Origin: Arthrobacter sp. SLBN-112
Lineage (GTDB): Bacteria > Actinomycetota > Actinomycetes > Actinomycetales > Micrococcaceae
Length of the DNA: 64,000 nt
Direction of reading: 5' to 3'
Assembly (NCBI RefSeq): GCF_030944625.1
Contig: NZ_JAUSXY010000001.1
Location: 2,418,001-2,482,000 of the forward strand
Both the position numbers and the translations under genes were made by a program. Below, in pieces: positions 25,790-35,164 of this stretch. Under the pieces are notes generated by a model. That model was not told the DNA's origin. It was given only the letters and a program-made list of their open reading frames with translations, and ran no database searches. The first letter of the stretch is position 1, and every line of letters starts with the position of its first letter.

Positions 25790-26389
25790 CTACTGCGGCG
25801 CGTCCATTCGAAGCCACTGGAACCAGCCCCGGTGCAGCACCAGCCAGGCCATGAGGCCATACCCGGCCTGCCCCGGCGTGCCCCCGTTTGCGGCGAGGTC
25901 CTGGCGCCACTGTTCATGGTTCAGCAGGGGCGAGAAGGTATCGACGTAAAGGTGCTTGCGCCGGGTGGTCACGTCGGCGAAGGCGGTGTTCAGCTCGTCC
26001 AGCCTTCGGTTGTGGGCCGGATCGAGCGTGGGCGGCGGTCCGACGACGAAGACCTCGATACGGTTCTGCGACGCCGAATCCAGGATGTTGGCCAGGTTCA
26101 GCCTGCTCCGCGCGGTTGAAAGGCCGAATTCGATATCACGCCCGGACAGCCCGATGACCAGCCTGTTCTCGGCCTGGTCGCTGAAACGCCGTCCGGCTTC
26201 GTCCAGCCACCGGGCTGCAAGCCCCTCGGTACCTTCCTGCGGACAGGGGAGGGCATAGCTTTCCAGCAGCATGCCGTCCTGGGGAGTGCGGGCCAGGACG
26301 CGGCCAAGCCAGCCCAGCGCCCGGGGGTCGCCCAGTCCGGCCAGCAGTTCGTCTCCTACAGCTGCGATCCGCAGCTTCCTGTCTTCCAC
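25790..26389 (-). CDS. SGNH/GDSL hydrolase-like protein lacking the usual catalytic residues
   Basis: 199 residues with the SGNH fold outline: IAAVGDELLAGLGD (block I), VIGLSGRDI (block III) and GGTPGQAGYGLMAWLV (block V). In active members block I is GDS with the serine nucleophile, block III has GxND and block V ends in DxxH. Here the residue after GD is Glu, block III lacks Asn, and the Asp-His pair reads as Asn-Gly-Gly-Thr. Esterase activity is therefore doubtful. GTG 26389 has AGAGG 5 nt upstream. Confidence 0.75.
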   Translation of the reverse strand: MEDRKLRIAAVGDELLAGLGDPRALGWLGRVLARTPQDGMLLESYALPCPQEGTEGLAARWLDEAGRRFSDQAENRLVIGLSGRDIEFGLSTARSRLNLANILDSASQNRIEVFVVGPPPTLDPAHNRRLDELNTAFADVTTRRKHLYVDTFSPLLNHEQWRQDLAANGGTPGQAGYGLMAWLVLHRGWFQWLRMDAPQ

Positions 26390-26480
26390 GCGTTCCTCTT
26401 TACTTCCGAACCGGCCGCGGCCTCCGTGGCCGCCGCGGCTGCGGAGGTACGGGGCGGCGCTGTCCAACCATTAAACAGAA

Positions 26481-26522
26481 CTGCCCGGCCGGAGTCTGGT
26501 ATTTCGACGTCCGGCCGGGCAG
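26481..26522 (-). terminator. kgd terminator
   Basis: CTGCCCGGCCGGA (26481-26493) and TCCGGCCGGGCAG (26510-26522) form a perfect 13-bp stem with a 16-nt loop, 9 nt past the kgd stop on the minus strand, followed by TTCTGTTT. Confidence 0.8.
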
Positions 26523-26531
26523 CCTTACGGA

Positions 26532-29500
26532 TTACTTCCGTGCAAATGCCTGCTTCAGGAGCAGATCCTGTTCGGCGGCGTGCCGCTTCATGGAACCGGC
26601 AGCTGTGGAGGCGGACGCCGGCCGGGACACCAGGCGTACCCGGCGGTCCAGGGCCTCCGGCAGGTTCAGGCCGATAAACGGCCACGGACCCTGGTTGGCG
26701 GGCTCGTCCTGGGCCCACACGACCTCGGCGTTGGGGTACTTGGCAAGTTCCGCGGCGATCTCGGCGTGCGGCAGCGGGTAGAGCTGCTCCACGCGGACGA
26801 TCGCGGTGGTCTTGTCGCCGGTCTTCTGGCGGGTGGACAGGAGATCGTAGTACAGGCGGCCGGAGACCAGGAGGACGCGTTCGACGGCGGTGGCGGGCAG
26901 CTGCTCATGCTCACCGATGACCGGGCGGAAGGCGCCGGTGGTGAAGTCCTCCACCGAGGAAGCTGCAGCCTTCAGGCGCAGCAGCTGCTTGGGCGTGAAG
27001 ATGATCAGTGGCTTGCGCGGGCGGCTGTACGCCTGGCGGCGCAGCAGGTGGAAGTGCGACGCAGCCGTGGTGGGGTTCGCCACGACCATGTTGTCCTCGG
27101 CGCACAGCTGGAGGAAGCGCTCGATCCTCGCCGAAGAGTGGTCCGGGCCCTGGCCTTCGTAGCCGTGCGGCAGCATCAGGACCAGCGAGGAGCGCTGGCC
27201 CCATTTCTGCTCGGCCGAGGAAATGAACTCGTCGATGATGGTCTGCGCACCGTTGACGAAGTCACCGAACTGGGCTTCCCAGAGGACCAGGGCGTCCGGC
27301 CGTTCCACCGAGTAACCGTATTCGAAGCCCATGGCCGCGTATTCGGACAACAGGGAGTCGTAGATCCACAGTTTGGCCTGGTCATCGGAGAGGTTGCCCA
27401 GGGGCAGCCATTCCTTGCCGTTGGCACGGTCGTGGAAGACGGCGTGGCGCTGGACGAACGTGCCCCGGCGCGAATCCTGGCCGGCGAGGCGGACGGGGAC
27501 GCCTTCCATAATCAGGGAGCCGAAGGCCGCGATCTCGCCGAAGCCCCAGTCGATGCCGCCTTCGCGGGACATCTGCTCGCGCTTCTCCAGCAACTGCTTG
27601 AGCTTGGCGTGGACGGTAAAGCCCTCGGGAACTTCGACGTGGGCCTTGCCAATCCGGGCCAGGGTCTCGGCGCTGATGGCGGTGGAGACCGGCGCATTGA
27701 CGTTGGAGTCGGACTGCTGGGCCATGGGGCGCTCGATGTCGGACACAGCCGCGGAGTCTGCGGTCACGATCGGGATCGGTGAGGTCTGCGCGGCGTGGGT
27801 CTCGGCGAAGACCCGTTCCAGCCGTTCCTGGTAGTCGCGGAGCAACTGCTCGGCTTCTTCCTCGGTGATGTCCCCGCGGCCGATCAGCGACTCGGTGTAC
27901 AGCTTGCGGACGGAGCGCTTGGCTTCGATCAGGTTGTACATCAGCGGCTGGGTCATCGAGGGGTCATCGCCCTCGTTGTGGCCGCGGCGGCGGTAGCACA
28001 CCATGTCGATGACAACATCCTTGTGGAAGCGCTGCCGGAATTCGTAGGCGAGCTGGCCGATGCGGACCACTGCCTCGGGGTCGTCGCCGTTCACGTGGAA
28101 GACCGGTGCCTGGATCATCTTGGCGACGTCGGTGGAGTACGTGGACGAACGCGAGGATGACGGAGCCGTAGTGAAGCCCACCTGGTTGTTGACCACCACG
28201 TGGATGGTGCCACCGGTGCGGTAGCCCCGCAACTGGGACAGGTTGAGCGTTTCGGCCACGACACCCTGGCCGGCGAAGGCGGCGTCGCCGTGGACCATGA
28301 TGGGCAGCACGGGGAACGATTCGCCCTGGTCCAGGCGGTCCTGCTTGGCGCGGACGATGCCCTCAAGGACGGAGTCGACGGCTTCCAGGTGCGAGGGGTT
28401 CGCGGCGAGGTAGACCTTTGTCTCCTTGCCGTTGTCCGACGTGAAAGTGCCTTCGGTGCCCAGGTGGTACTTGACATCGCCCGAACCCTGGACGGAGCGC
28501 GGATCCTGGGTGCCTTCAAATTCGCGGAACACCTGGGCGTAGGTCTTGCCGGCGATGTTCGTCAGGACGTTGAGGCGGCCACGGTGGGCCATGCCGATGG
28601 CAACTTCGTCCAGGCCGTCGTCGGCTGCGTCCGACATGATGGCGTCCAGCAGCGGGATCAGCGATTCGCCGCCCTCGAGGGAGAAGCGCTTCTGGCCGAC
28701 GAACTTGGTCTGGAGGAACGTCTCGAAGGCCTCTGCGGCGTTCAGCTTGGAAACGATCCGGATCTGTTCTTCACGGCTGGGCTTGGAGTAGGGGTGTTCG
28801 AGCTGGTCCTGGAACCATTTGCGCTCGGCCGGCTCCTGGATGTGCATGTACTCGATGCCGGTGGTGCGGCAGTAGGCGTCGCGCAGGACGCCGAGGATGT
28901 CGCGGAACTTCAGCATCGACTTGCCGCCGAAGCCGCCGGTGGGCCATTCGCGGTCCAGGTCCCACAGGGTCAACCCGTAGGTGAGGACGTCGAGGTCGGG
29001 GTGCTTGCGCTGGACGTATTCGAGCGGATCGGTGTCCGCCATCAGGTGTCCGCGGACGCGGTACGAGTGGATCAGCTGCTGGATCCGGGCCACCTTGTTG
29101 ATCTCGTCGGCGGGGTCCACCTGGAGATCGGGGCTCCAGCGGACGGGCTCGTACGGGATCCGCAGGGCTTCGAAGATTTCGTCGTAGAAGTTCTGCGCCC
29201 CGAGCAGGAGCTGGTGGACCAGCTTGAGGAACTCGCCGCTGCCGGCGCCCTGGATCACGCGGTGATCGTAGGTGGAGGTCAGGGTGAGGACCTTGCTGAT
29301 GGCGTTCTGCGCGATGATCTTTTCGCTGGCGCCCTGGAACTCGGCCGGGTAGTCGAGGGCGCCGACGCCGATGATGGCGGCCTGGCCCTTGGAAAGGCGG
29401 GGTACGGAGTGGACGGTACCGATGCCGCCCGGGTTGGTGAGGGAGACCGTGGTGCCCTGGTGGTCCTCTGCCGTCAGCTTGCCGTTGCGGGCGCGCTTGA

Positions 29501-30341
29501 TGAGGTCCTCGTAGGTGTGCCAGAACTCGGCGAAGTTGAGGGTTTCGGCCTTCTTGATGTTCGGGACCATCAGCAGGCGGGTGCCATCCGGCTTGGGCAT
29601 GTCGATGGCGATGCCGAAGTTGACGTGCGCGGGCTGGACGGCGACGGGCTTGCCGTCCACTTCGTCGTAGTACACGTTCATGGACGGGAACTGGGAGAGA
29701 GCGCGGATGACGGCGTAGCCGATCAGGTGCGTGAAGGAAACCTTGCCGCCACGGGCGCGGGCAAGGTTGGAGTTGATGACTACGCGGTTGTCAATCAGCA
29801 GCTTGGCCGGGATGGCGCGCACGCTGGTTGCGGTGGGCACTTCCAGGCTGGTTACCATGTTGGTGGCGATGGCCTTGGCGGGACCGCGAAGGATCGAGAC
29901 GACGTCCTCTTCGGGAGCCGTGGGGGCCTTGACGTTCTTGGGCAGCTGGGCAGGGATGGGCTGGGCGCCGGTGCCTGCGCCGGTCTTGGTGCCGCCGTCG
30001 CGGGCCTCGGTGGCAGGAGCCTTCTTGACCGGTGCCGGGGCTGCCGCGGGCGCGGCAGCAACAGGTGCTGCAGGGGGAGCGGCGGGGGCTGCTGCCGGCG
30101 ACGGTGCCGGCGCGGCGGGAGCCGCCTTCACGACCGGGAGTTCCCGGGTGGCGGGGTGTGCTGCGTGTGCGGTATTTCCGTTGGAAGAAGAACCGTTGCC
30201 CGAGTCGAAGGATTCAAACAGCGGCCACCACTTGGCATCCACAGCGTTCTTGTCCTGCTGGTACTGCTCGTACAGTTCGTCAACGAGCCACTCGTTTCCG
30301 CCAAATTCCTCTGGTAGACGGTGGCTTGGCTGCTCTGGCAC
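26532..30341 (-). CDS. kgd: Multifunctional 2-oxoglutarate metabolism enzyme (E1/E2 fusion, Kgd)
   Basis: 1269 residues. Domains in order: short N-terminal E1 helix (EEFGGNEWLVDELYEQYQQD), a flexible Ala/Pro linker (~50-115), an E2-type succinyltransferase core with the active-site His in STYDHRVIQGAGSG, and the ThDP-dependent E1 (GMAHRGRLNVL, GDAAFAGQGVV, GHNEGDDPS). It oxidatively decarboxylates 2-oxoglutarate in the TCA cycle, also acting as decarboxylase or HOAS synthase. The actinobacterial fusion lacks its own lipoyl domain and uses that of another complex. GTG 30341 has a GGAAGAGG ribosome-binding site 10 nt upstream. Confidence 0.95.
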   Translation of the reverse strand: MPEQPSHRLPEEFGGNEWLVDELYEQYQQDKNAVDAKWWPLFESFDSGNGSSSNGNTAHAAHPATRELPVVKAAPAAPAPSPAAAPAAPPAAPVAAAPAAAPAPVKKAPATEARDGGTKTGAGTGAQPIPAQLPKNVKAPTAPEEDVVSILRGPAKAIATNMVTSLEVPTATSVRAIPAKLLIDNRVVINSNLARARGGKVSFTHLIGYAVIRALSQFPSMNVYYDEVDGKPVAVQPAHVNFGIAIDMPKPDGTRLLMVPNIKKAETLNFAEFWHTYEDLIKRARNGKLTAEDHQGTTVSLTNPGGIGTVHSVPRLSKGQAAIIGVGALDYPAEFQGASEKIIAQNAISKVLTLTSTYDHRVIQGAGSGEFLKLVHQLLLGAQNFYDEIFEALRIPYEPVRWSPDLQVDPADEINKVARIQQLIHSYRVRGHLMADTDPLEYVQRKHPDLDVLTYGLTLWDLDREWPTGGFGGKSMLKFRDILGVLRDAYCRTTGIEYMHIQEPAERKWFQDQLEHPYSKPSREEQIRIVSKLNAAEAFETFLQTKFVGQKRFSLEGGESLIPLLDAIMSDAADDGLDEVAIGMAHRGRLNVLTNIAGKTYAQVFREFEGTQDPRSVQGSGDVKYHLGTEGTFTSDNGKETKVYLAANPSHLEAVDSVLEGIVRAKQDRLDQGESFPVLPIMVHGDAAFAGQGVVAETLNLSQLRGYRTGGTIHVVVNNQVGFTTAPSSSRSSTYSTDVAKMIQAPVFHVNGDDPEAVVRIGQLAYEFRQRFHKDVVIDMVCYRRRGHNEGDDPSMTQPLMYNLIEAKRSVRKLYTESLIGRGDITEEEAEQLLRDYQERLERVFAETHAAQTSPIPIVTADSAAVSDIERPMAQQSDSNVNAPVSTAISAETLARIGKAHVEVPEGFTVHAKLKQLLEKREQMSREGGIDWGFGEIAAFGSLIMEGVPVRLAGQDSRRGTFVQRHAVFHDRANGKEWLPLGNLSDDQAKLWIYDSLLSEYAAMGFEYGYSVERPDALVLWEAQFGDFVNGAQTIIDEFISSAEQKWGQRSSLVLMLPHGYEGQGPDHSSARIERFLQLCAEDNMVVANPTTAASHFHLLRRQAYSRPRKPLIIFTPKQLLRLKAAASSVEDFTTGAFRPVIGEHEQLPATAVERVLLVSGRLYYDLLSTRQKTGDKTTAIVRVEQLYPLPHAEIAAELAKYPNAEVVWAQDEPANQGPWPFIGLNLPEALDRRVRLVSRPASASTAAGSMKRHAAEQDLLLKQAFARK

Positions 30342-30890
30342 TTGAAATACGCCTCTTCCATGAGTTTGATTTCTCTCCGGCCCCCCGGTGCTTCAGCACT
30401 GCGATCGAACCAGTCTCTGCGTCCTCTGAACCCAGACCTCTGCAAGTCTAGTGAGCATCGTGTGTTAACTGCCAATAAGGGTGACCCAAATCATGACGTG
30501 ACAATCTGCGGCCTAAACGAGGGGTCCGCCAATGGCGCAGGAGAGCCCGCCGAAACACCGGGGAGGACTGCTTGCAGCCGCGATTCGGGGCCCGGGGACT
30601 GCTTGGCGCCACGTCGTTGACCGGGGCCGCTCCTGTAGACTGAAATTCTTATGGACAGTAAATCTAGGTGCCGGCCTGGGCGCTGTCAGCGGAGCTCGAA
30701 GAGAAGCCCCGCGCAGTCCGCCCCCAGAGCCGGCAAACCCCGACAACGCGCCCATCACCAGAAGACGGCCCAGCTTGCCGCAACCCGCACGGACCAGGCG
30801 TCGGTTTCGGCCGATCATCCTCCGCCGGGACGACATATCTTCCACACTCTACGGTTGACTGCTTTTCCCGCGCATTGGGCGGGATGCTGA
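30342..30890. other. 549-nt intergenic region between divergent kgd and CNNM genes
   Basis: No convincing gene was found. Short frames on both strands (for example 30651-30890 on the plus strand) have poor third-position GC and no family likeness. Three possible -10 boxes are present: TAGACT on the minus strand at 30445-30450 (for kgd, leader about 97 nt), TAGACT on the plus strand at 30636-30641, and TACGGT at 30850-30855 before the CNNM gene. The middle section remains unexplained. Confidence 0.5.
30445..30450 (-). promoter_or_regulatory. Candidate -10 box of kgd
   Basis: TAGACT on the minus strand, with a possible TTGGCA -35 at a 19-nt spacing. Confidence 0.45.
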
Positions 30891-32225
30891 ATGGAGTGGC
30901 TCCTCCTCGCAGCAGGTTTGCTGCTGATCGCCGGCACAGGCTTTTTCGTGGCCGTCGAGTTCTCCCTTATCGCGCTGGACCAGCCCACCGTCCAACGCGC
31001 CATTGACGACGGCGACGCCGGCGCGGTACCGCTGCTCACCTGCCTGAAGTCACTGTCCACCCAGCTCTCAAGCTGCCAGCTGGGCATCACCTTGACGACC
31101 CTCCTTACCGGTTACGTCATGGAACCCTCTGTAGGCCATATCCTCAAGGGCCCGCTGGCCGCCGTCGGACTGCCCCCCGTGGTGGTTGAATCGGCCTCGC
31201 TCGTCCTGGCCATGGTCTTGGCCACCCTGCTCTCCATGCTCCTGGGAGAGCTGGTGCCCAAGAACATGGCGATCGCCCTGGCGTTTCCGGTGGGCCGCGC
31301 ACTGGCCGGCCCGCAGCTGGTCTTCACCACCATCTTCAAACCGGCCATCCTGGTCCTCAACGGATTCTCCAACCGGATCCTGCACGTGTTCGGGCTGGAA
31401 GCCAAAGAGGAGATTTCCGGCGCGCGGACGCCGGCAGAGCTTGCCTCGCTGGTCCGCCGTTCCGCGGCCATGGGGACGCTCAACGCCGGAACCGCCAACT
31501 TCATTGCCCGCACCCTGGACTTTTCCAGCCGGACGGCTGCGGATGTGATGACGCCGCGCATCCGGGTGGAGACGATCGACGCCGACCAGCCGGTGTCCGA
31601 CGTCGTGGATGCCGCGCGCCGGACCGGGTACTCCCGGTTCCCTGTCATCGGTGATTCGGCCGATGACATCCGCGGGCTGGTACACGTCAAGAAAGCCGTC
31701 GCGGTCCCGTGGGAACGCCGGCAGAACCTCGAAGCGGGCGCGATCATGACCGATGTCCTGCGGGTGCCTGAGACCATCCACCTCGATGCCCTGCTGGCCG
31801 AGTTGCGGGAGGGGAACCTCCAGCTGGCAGTCGTGCTGGACGAATACGGCGGAACCGCCGGCATCGCCACACTGGAGGACCTCGTGGAGGAGATTGTCGG
31901 GGAAGTGGCGGACGAGCATGACAAGGTCCGCCCCGGGCTCCTGCAAAGCGCCTCCGGCGACTGGTACTTCCCAGGCCTCCTCCGTCCGGACGAGCTGTCC
32001 GAACAGATTCCAGGGCTGAGCGTTCCGGACGAAGCGGCCTACGAGACGGTGGGCGGCTATGTGATGAGCAAGCTGGGCAGGATCGCGGCGGTGGGGGACA
32101 CCGTTCCCGTAGGCGGCGGAACACTCAGCGTGACCAGGATGGACGGCCGCAGGATCGACCGCATCTGCTTCCGGCCCGCGAAGGAGCCCGGAACGCCGGA
32201 CGCCAGTGACAGGAGCAAGCCATGA
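30891..32225 (+). CDS. CNNM/HlyC-CorC family membrane protein (DUF21-CBS), first copy
   Basis: 444 residues: an N-terminal DUF21 domain with four hydrophobic segments (LLLAAGLLLIAGTGFFVAVE to ~residue 140), a CBS pair (~215-340; VMTPRIRVETI, FPVIGDSADDIRGLVHVK, LDEYGGTAGIATLEDLVEEI) and a C-terminal CorC_HlyC domain (~355-430). Historically labelled hemolysins, these proteins are linked to Mg/Co homeostasis. The second copy overlaps its stop by four bases. Confidence 0.9.
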   Translation: MEWLLLAAGLLLIAGTGFFVAVEFSLIALDQPTVQRAIDDGDAGAVPLLTCLKSLSTQLSSCQLGITLTTLLTGYVMEPSVGHILKGPLAAVGLPPVVVESASLVLAMVLATLLSMLLGELVPKNMAIALAFPVGRALAGPQLVFTTIFKPAILVLNGFSNRILHVFGLEAKEEISGARTPAELASLVRRSAAMGTLNAGTANFIARTLDFSSRTAADVMTPRIRVETIDADQPVSDVVDAARRTGYSRFPVIGDSADDIRGLVHVKKAVAVPWERRQNLEAGAIMTDVLRVPETIHLDALLAELREGNLQLAVVLDEYGGTAGIATLEDLVEEIVGEVADEHDKVRPGLLQSASGDWYFPGLLRPDELSEQIPGLSVPDEAAYETVGGYVMSKLGRIAAVGDTVPVGGGTLSVTRMDGRRIDRICFRPAKEPGTPDASDRSKP

Positions 32226-33304
32226 ACGACTGGGCCGGAATCCTGTGGCTGGGCCTGCTCCTGCTGGGCAACGCCTTCTTCGTGGCTGCGGAGTTCGCCA
32301 TCATGTCCGCCCGCCGCAGCCAGATAGAACCGCTGGCCGATGCCGGGTCCAAGCGGGCCCAGACCACCCTGCGGGCAATGGAGAATGTCTCGCTGATGCT
32401 GGCGTGCGCGCAGCTGGGCATCACTGTTTGCTCACTGCTGATCCTGCTGGTGGCCGAACCCGCCATCCACCACCTGCTGGCTGTTCCCCTCGAGACGGTT
32501 GGCCTGTCGGCTGAGGCGGCGGGCGTTGCGGCCTTCGCGGTGGCGCTGCTGCTGGTGACTTTCCTGCATGTCACGTTCGGTGAGATGGTGCCGAAGAACA
32601 TCTCCGTCTCCGTGGCGGACAAAGCCGCGCTGATCCTGGCGCCACCGCTGCTCTTCGTTGCGCGGCTGGTGCACCCGGTGATTTCAGCACTGAACTGGTC
32701 CGCCAACCACATCCTCAAGCTCATGAGGATCGAGCCCAAGGACGAGGTAACGTCCTCATTCACGCTTGAGGAAGTCCAATCGATCGTCCAGGAGTCCACC
32801 CGCCACGGCCTGGTGGACGACGACGCCGGGCTCATCAACGGTGCGCTCGAGTTTTCCGAGCACACCGCCGAGGACATCATGGTGCCGCTGGAGCACCTGG
32901 TCATGCTCGGTGTAACCACCACCCCCGTGGAGTTCGAGAAGGCGGTCAGCCGGACGGGGTTCTCCCGGTTCCCCATGCTGGATGACGAGGACATGCTGTA
33001 CGGCTACCTCCACGTGAAGGACGTGTTGTCCATCCCGGAATCCGGCTATGAGCTGCCGATTCCCGAAGGCCGTGTCCGGTCGCTGGCCAACCTTGCCCTG
33101 GGCGATGAGATTGAAACTGCCATGTCCGTCATGCAGCGCACGGGGTCCCACCTTGCCAGGGTGATCGGCCCGGACGGCAGGACGCGGGGTGTCCTGTTCC
33201 TTGAGGATGTGATCGAACAGCTCGTTGGTGAAATCCGGGACGCCACGCAGGCCACCGGGATCCGCCGGCTGGGCCAGCCCAACGGCAGCCAAAAGGCTAA
33301 ATAG
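32222..33304 (+). CDS. CNNM/HlyC-CorC family membrane protein, second copy
   Basis: 360 residues, paralogue of the upstream protein: DUF21 membrane domain (GLLLLGNAFFVAAEFAIMSA), then a CBS pair with FSRFPMLDDEDMLYGYLHVKDV and GRTRGVLFLEDVIEQLVGEI. It lacks the C-terminal CorC_HlyC domain of the first copy, being about 85 residues shorter. Overlapping ATGA with its neighbour and shared topology suggest the two form a heteromeric membrane complex; this is inference. The Zn/Mn importer follows 67 nt downstream. Confidence 0.9.
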   Translation: MNDWAGILWLGLLLLGNAFFVAAEFAIMSARRSQIEPLADAGSKRAQTTLRAMENVSLMLACAQLGITVCSLLILLVAEPAIHHLLAVPLETVGLSAEAAGVAAFAVALLLVTFLHVTFGEMVPKNISVSVADKAALILAPPLLFVARLVHPVISALNWSANHILKLMRIEPKDEVTSSFTLEEVQSIVQESTRHGLVDDDAGLINGALEFSEHTAEDIMVPLEHLVMLGVTTTPVEFEKAVSRTGFSRFPMLDDEDMLYGYLHVKDVLSIPESGYELPIPEGRVRSLANLALGDEIETAMSVMQRTGSHLARVIGPDGRTRGVLFLEDVIEQLVGEIRDATQATGIRRLGQPNGSQKAK

Positions 33305-33322
33305 GAATCATTCGCATTTAGG

Positions 33323-33330
33323 TATAGGCT
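33323..33330 (+). promoter_or_regulatory. Candidate -10 region of the metal importer operon
   Basis: Overlapping TATAGG and TAGGCT precede the importer by about 45 nt, in an unusually AT-rich 67-nt gap where a metal repressor could bind. No clear Zur or MntR palindrome could be assigned. Confidence 0.35.
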
Positions 33331-33371
33331 GTCATTTTAGATTTCCCCTCCTGTGAACTGAGGTTTCTCCC

Positions 33372-34349
33372 GTGCGCCGTAAAGCCGCTGCCAGCTCCTT
33401 CGTTGCCGCCCTAGCAGGGCTTGGCCTCCTGCTCAGTGCATGCAGCACGCAGCCCTCGCAGGCGCCGGACCCAGCGGCGGGCATCAACGTCGTAGCGTCA
33501 ACGAACGTCTACGGGGACATCGCCAGGACGATCGGCGGCGACAAGGTGAAAGTCACCGCCATCATCAGCAACACGGCGCAGGATCCGCACTCCTATGAGG
33601 CAACCGCGCAGGACCGGCTCGCCGTCTCAAAAGCCCAGCTGGTCATCGAGAACGGCGGCGGCTATGACGACTTCCTCCACACCCTGGTGGAGGGGAGCAA
33701 GCTGGACAGCTCCGCTGTCCTCACCGCCGTCGACGTCTCCGGCCTGGCCCACCCGGAAGACGCCACGGCCCAGGCCACGGCGTCCGCTCCTGCCGCCACC
33801 GACGGGCATGATCACGGCGACTTCAACGAACATGTCTGGTACAGCCTGCCTGCCATGGAGCGGATGGCAGACAGCATCGCCGGAAAACTCGGCACGCTTG
33901 ACCCAGCCTCCGCCGCCACCTTCACCTCCAACGCGGACTCGTTCAAATCGGCGTTGTCCGCCTTGCACAGCCGGCTGGACTCCGTGAAAGCCGCCGCGGC
34001 AGGCGGCGAAGTGGCCGTCACGGAGCCGGTTCCGCTCTACCTGCTGGAGGACGCGGGCTTGGAGAACGCCACGCCGGAGCAATACACTGCTGCGATCGAA
34101 GAGGGAAGCGATGTACCGCCTGCCGTCCTGAAGGAAGCGACTGACCTGGTGGCGTCCAAGAGCGTGCGCCTGCTGGCTTACAACGCCCAGACCGAAGGGC
34201 CGCAGACCGAGGCGCTGAAGAAGGCAGCCGAGGCCGCCGGGGTTCCGGTGGTGGATTTCAACGAGACCCTGCCCGAAGGCAAGACCTACCTCCAGTGGAT
34301 GACGGACAACGTGAACAACATCAGCAAAGTCGTGGAGGCCAACCGGTGA
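33372..34349 (+). CDS. Metal (Zn/Mn) ABC transporter substrate-binding lipoprotein
   Basis: 325 residues. The N-terminus RRKAAASSFVAALAGLGLLL ends in a lipobox LSAC, so the protein is lipid-anchored outside the membrane. It belongs to the ZnuA/TroA cluster: DPHSYEATAQD and FNEHVWYSLPAM contain metal-binding His residues, and DGHDHGDFNEH is a short His-rich loop as in zinc-type members, though shorter than classic ZnuA loops. GTG 33372 follows a weak ribosome-binding site. It begins a three-gene importer operon. Confidence 0.9.
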   Translation: MRRKAAASSFVAALAGLGLLLSACSTQPSQAPDPAAGINVVASTNVYGDIARTIGGDKVKVTAIISNTAQDPHSYEATAQDRLAVSKAQLVIENGGGYDDFLHTLVEGSKLDSSAVLTAVDVSGLAHPEDATAQATASAPAATDGHDHGDFNEHVWYSLPAMERMADSIAGKLGTLDPASAATFTSNADSFKSALSALHSRLDSVKAAAAGGEVAVTEPVPLYLLEDAGLENATPEQYTAAIEEGSDVPPAVLKEATDLVASKSVRLLAYNAQTEGPQTEALKKAAEAAGVPVVDFNETLPEGKTYLQWMTDNVNNISKVVEANR

Positions 34350-35164
34350 ATTCCGTTGTCAGCCTCAAGGGCGCCGGGCTTGCGTTCGGCCAGCGGACGC
34401 TCTGGTCCGACCTTGACCTGGAGATCCGGCCGGGTGAGTTCTTCGCCGTGCTGGGTCCGAACGGCAGCGGCAAGACCAGCTTCCTGAAAGTCCTGCTCGG
34501 CCTGCAAAAGCTGCACGCCGGGCACGCCACGCTGGGCGGCCGCCCCGTGGAACGCGGCAGCAGCCTGATCGGCTACATCCCGCAGCAGAAGTCCTTTCCG
34601 GTGGATACACCCATGCGCGCCCGCGACCTGGTGGGCCTGGGCGTGGACGGCCACCGCTGGGGTGTCCGGCTCTCCGCGGGGAAGACCAACCGGCGCGTGG
34701 ACCAGCTCCTTGAACTGGTGGGAGCCTCCGACTACGCCAAGGTGCCGGTGGGCCAGCTCTCCGGTGGCGAGCAGCAGCGGCTCCGGGTGGCGCAGGCACT
34801 CGCGACGGATCCCCAGGTGCTGCTGTGCGACGAGCCGCTGCTTTCCCTTGACCTGCATCATCAGCAGGCGGTCAGCGCGCTGATCAACAAACAAAGCCAC
34901 GAGAAGAACAGCGCCGTCGTCTTCGTCACCCATGAGATCAACCCGATCATCGACTACGTTGACCGGGTGCTGTACCTGGCCGGCGGACGCTTTCGCGTGG
35001 GGACGCCGGAGGAAGTCATGACCACGGAGGTGCTCTCGGACCTGTACGGCAGCCAGGTGGAGGTGATCCACGCCAACGGCAGGATCGTCGTCGTCGGCCT
35101 GCCGGACGCCACCACCCACCACCACCATGCTGACGCGGGCGCCCTGGCCGGGGAGGTGGCGTGA
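34346..35164 (+). CDS. Metal (Zn/Mn) ABC transporter ATP-binding protein
   Basis: 272 residues with Walker A GPNGSGKTS, signature LSGGEQQR, Walker B VLLCDEPLLSLD and the switch His in FVTHEINP. A His-rich tail (TTHHHHADAG) ends the protein and could sense or buffer metal in the cytoplasm. GTG 34346 overlaps the stop of the binding-protein gene (GTGA), so the upstream frame extension to 34295 is not used. It powers uptake through the permease encoded next. Confidence 0.92.
   Translation: MNSVVSLKGAGLAFGQRTLWSDLDLEIRPGEFFAVLGPNGSGKTSFLKVLLGLQKLHAGHATLGGRPVERGSSLIGYIPQQKSFPVDTPMRARDLVGLGVDGHRWGVRLSAGKTNRRVDQLLELVGASDYAKVPVGQLSGGEQQRLRVAQALATDPQVLLCDEPLLSLDLHHQQAVSALINKQSHEKNSAVVFVTHEINPIIDYVDRVLYLAGGRFRVGTPEEVMTTEVLSDLYGSQVEVIHANGRIVVVGLPDATTHHHHADAGALAGEVA

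Noticed and set aside
30651..30890. Plus-strand small ORF after a TAGACT box
   Set aside because: Third-position GC is low for this genome, the product is Arg/Pro/Gln-rich without recognisable features, and it ends just before the CNNM start.
33305..33371. A Zur or MntR operator before the metal importer
   Set aside because: The region is AT-rich and suggestive, but no palindrome close to a known consensus could be aligned.
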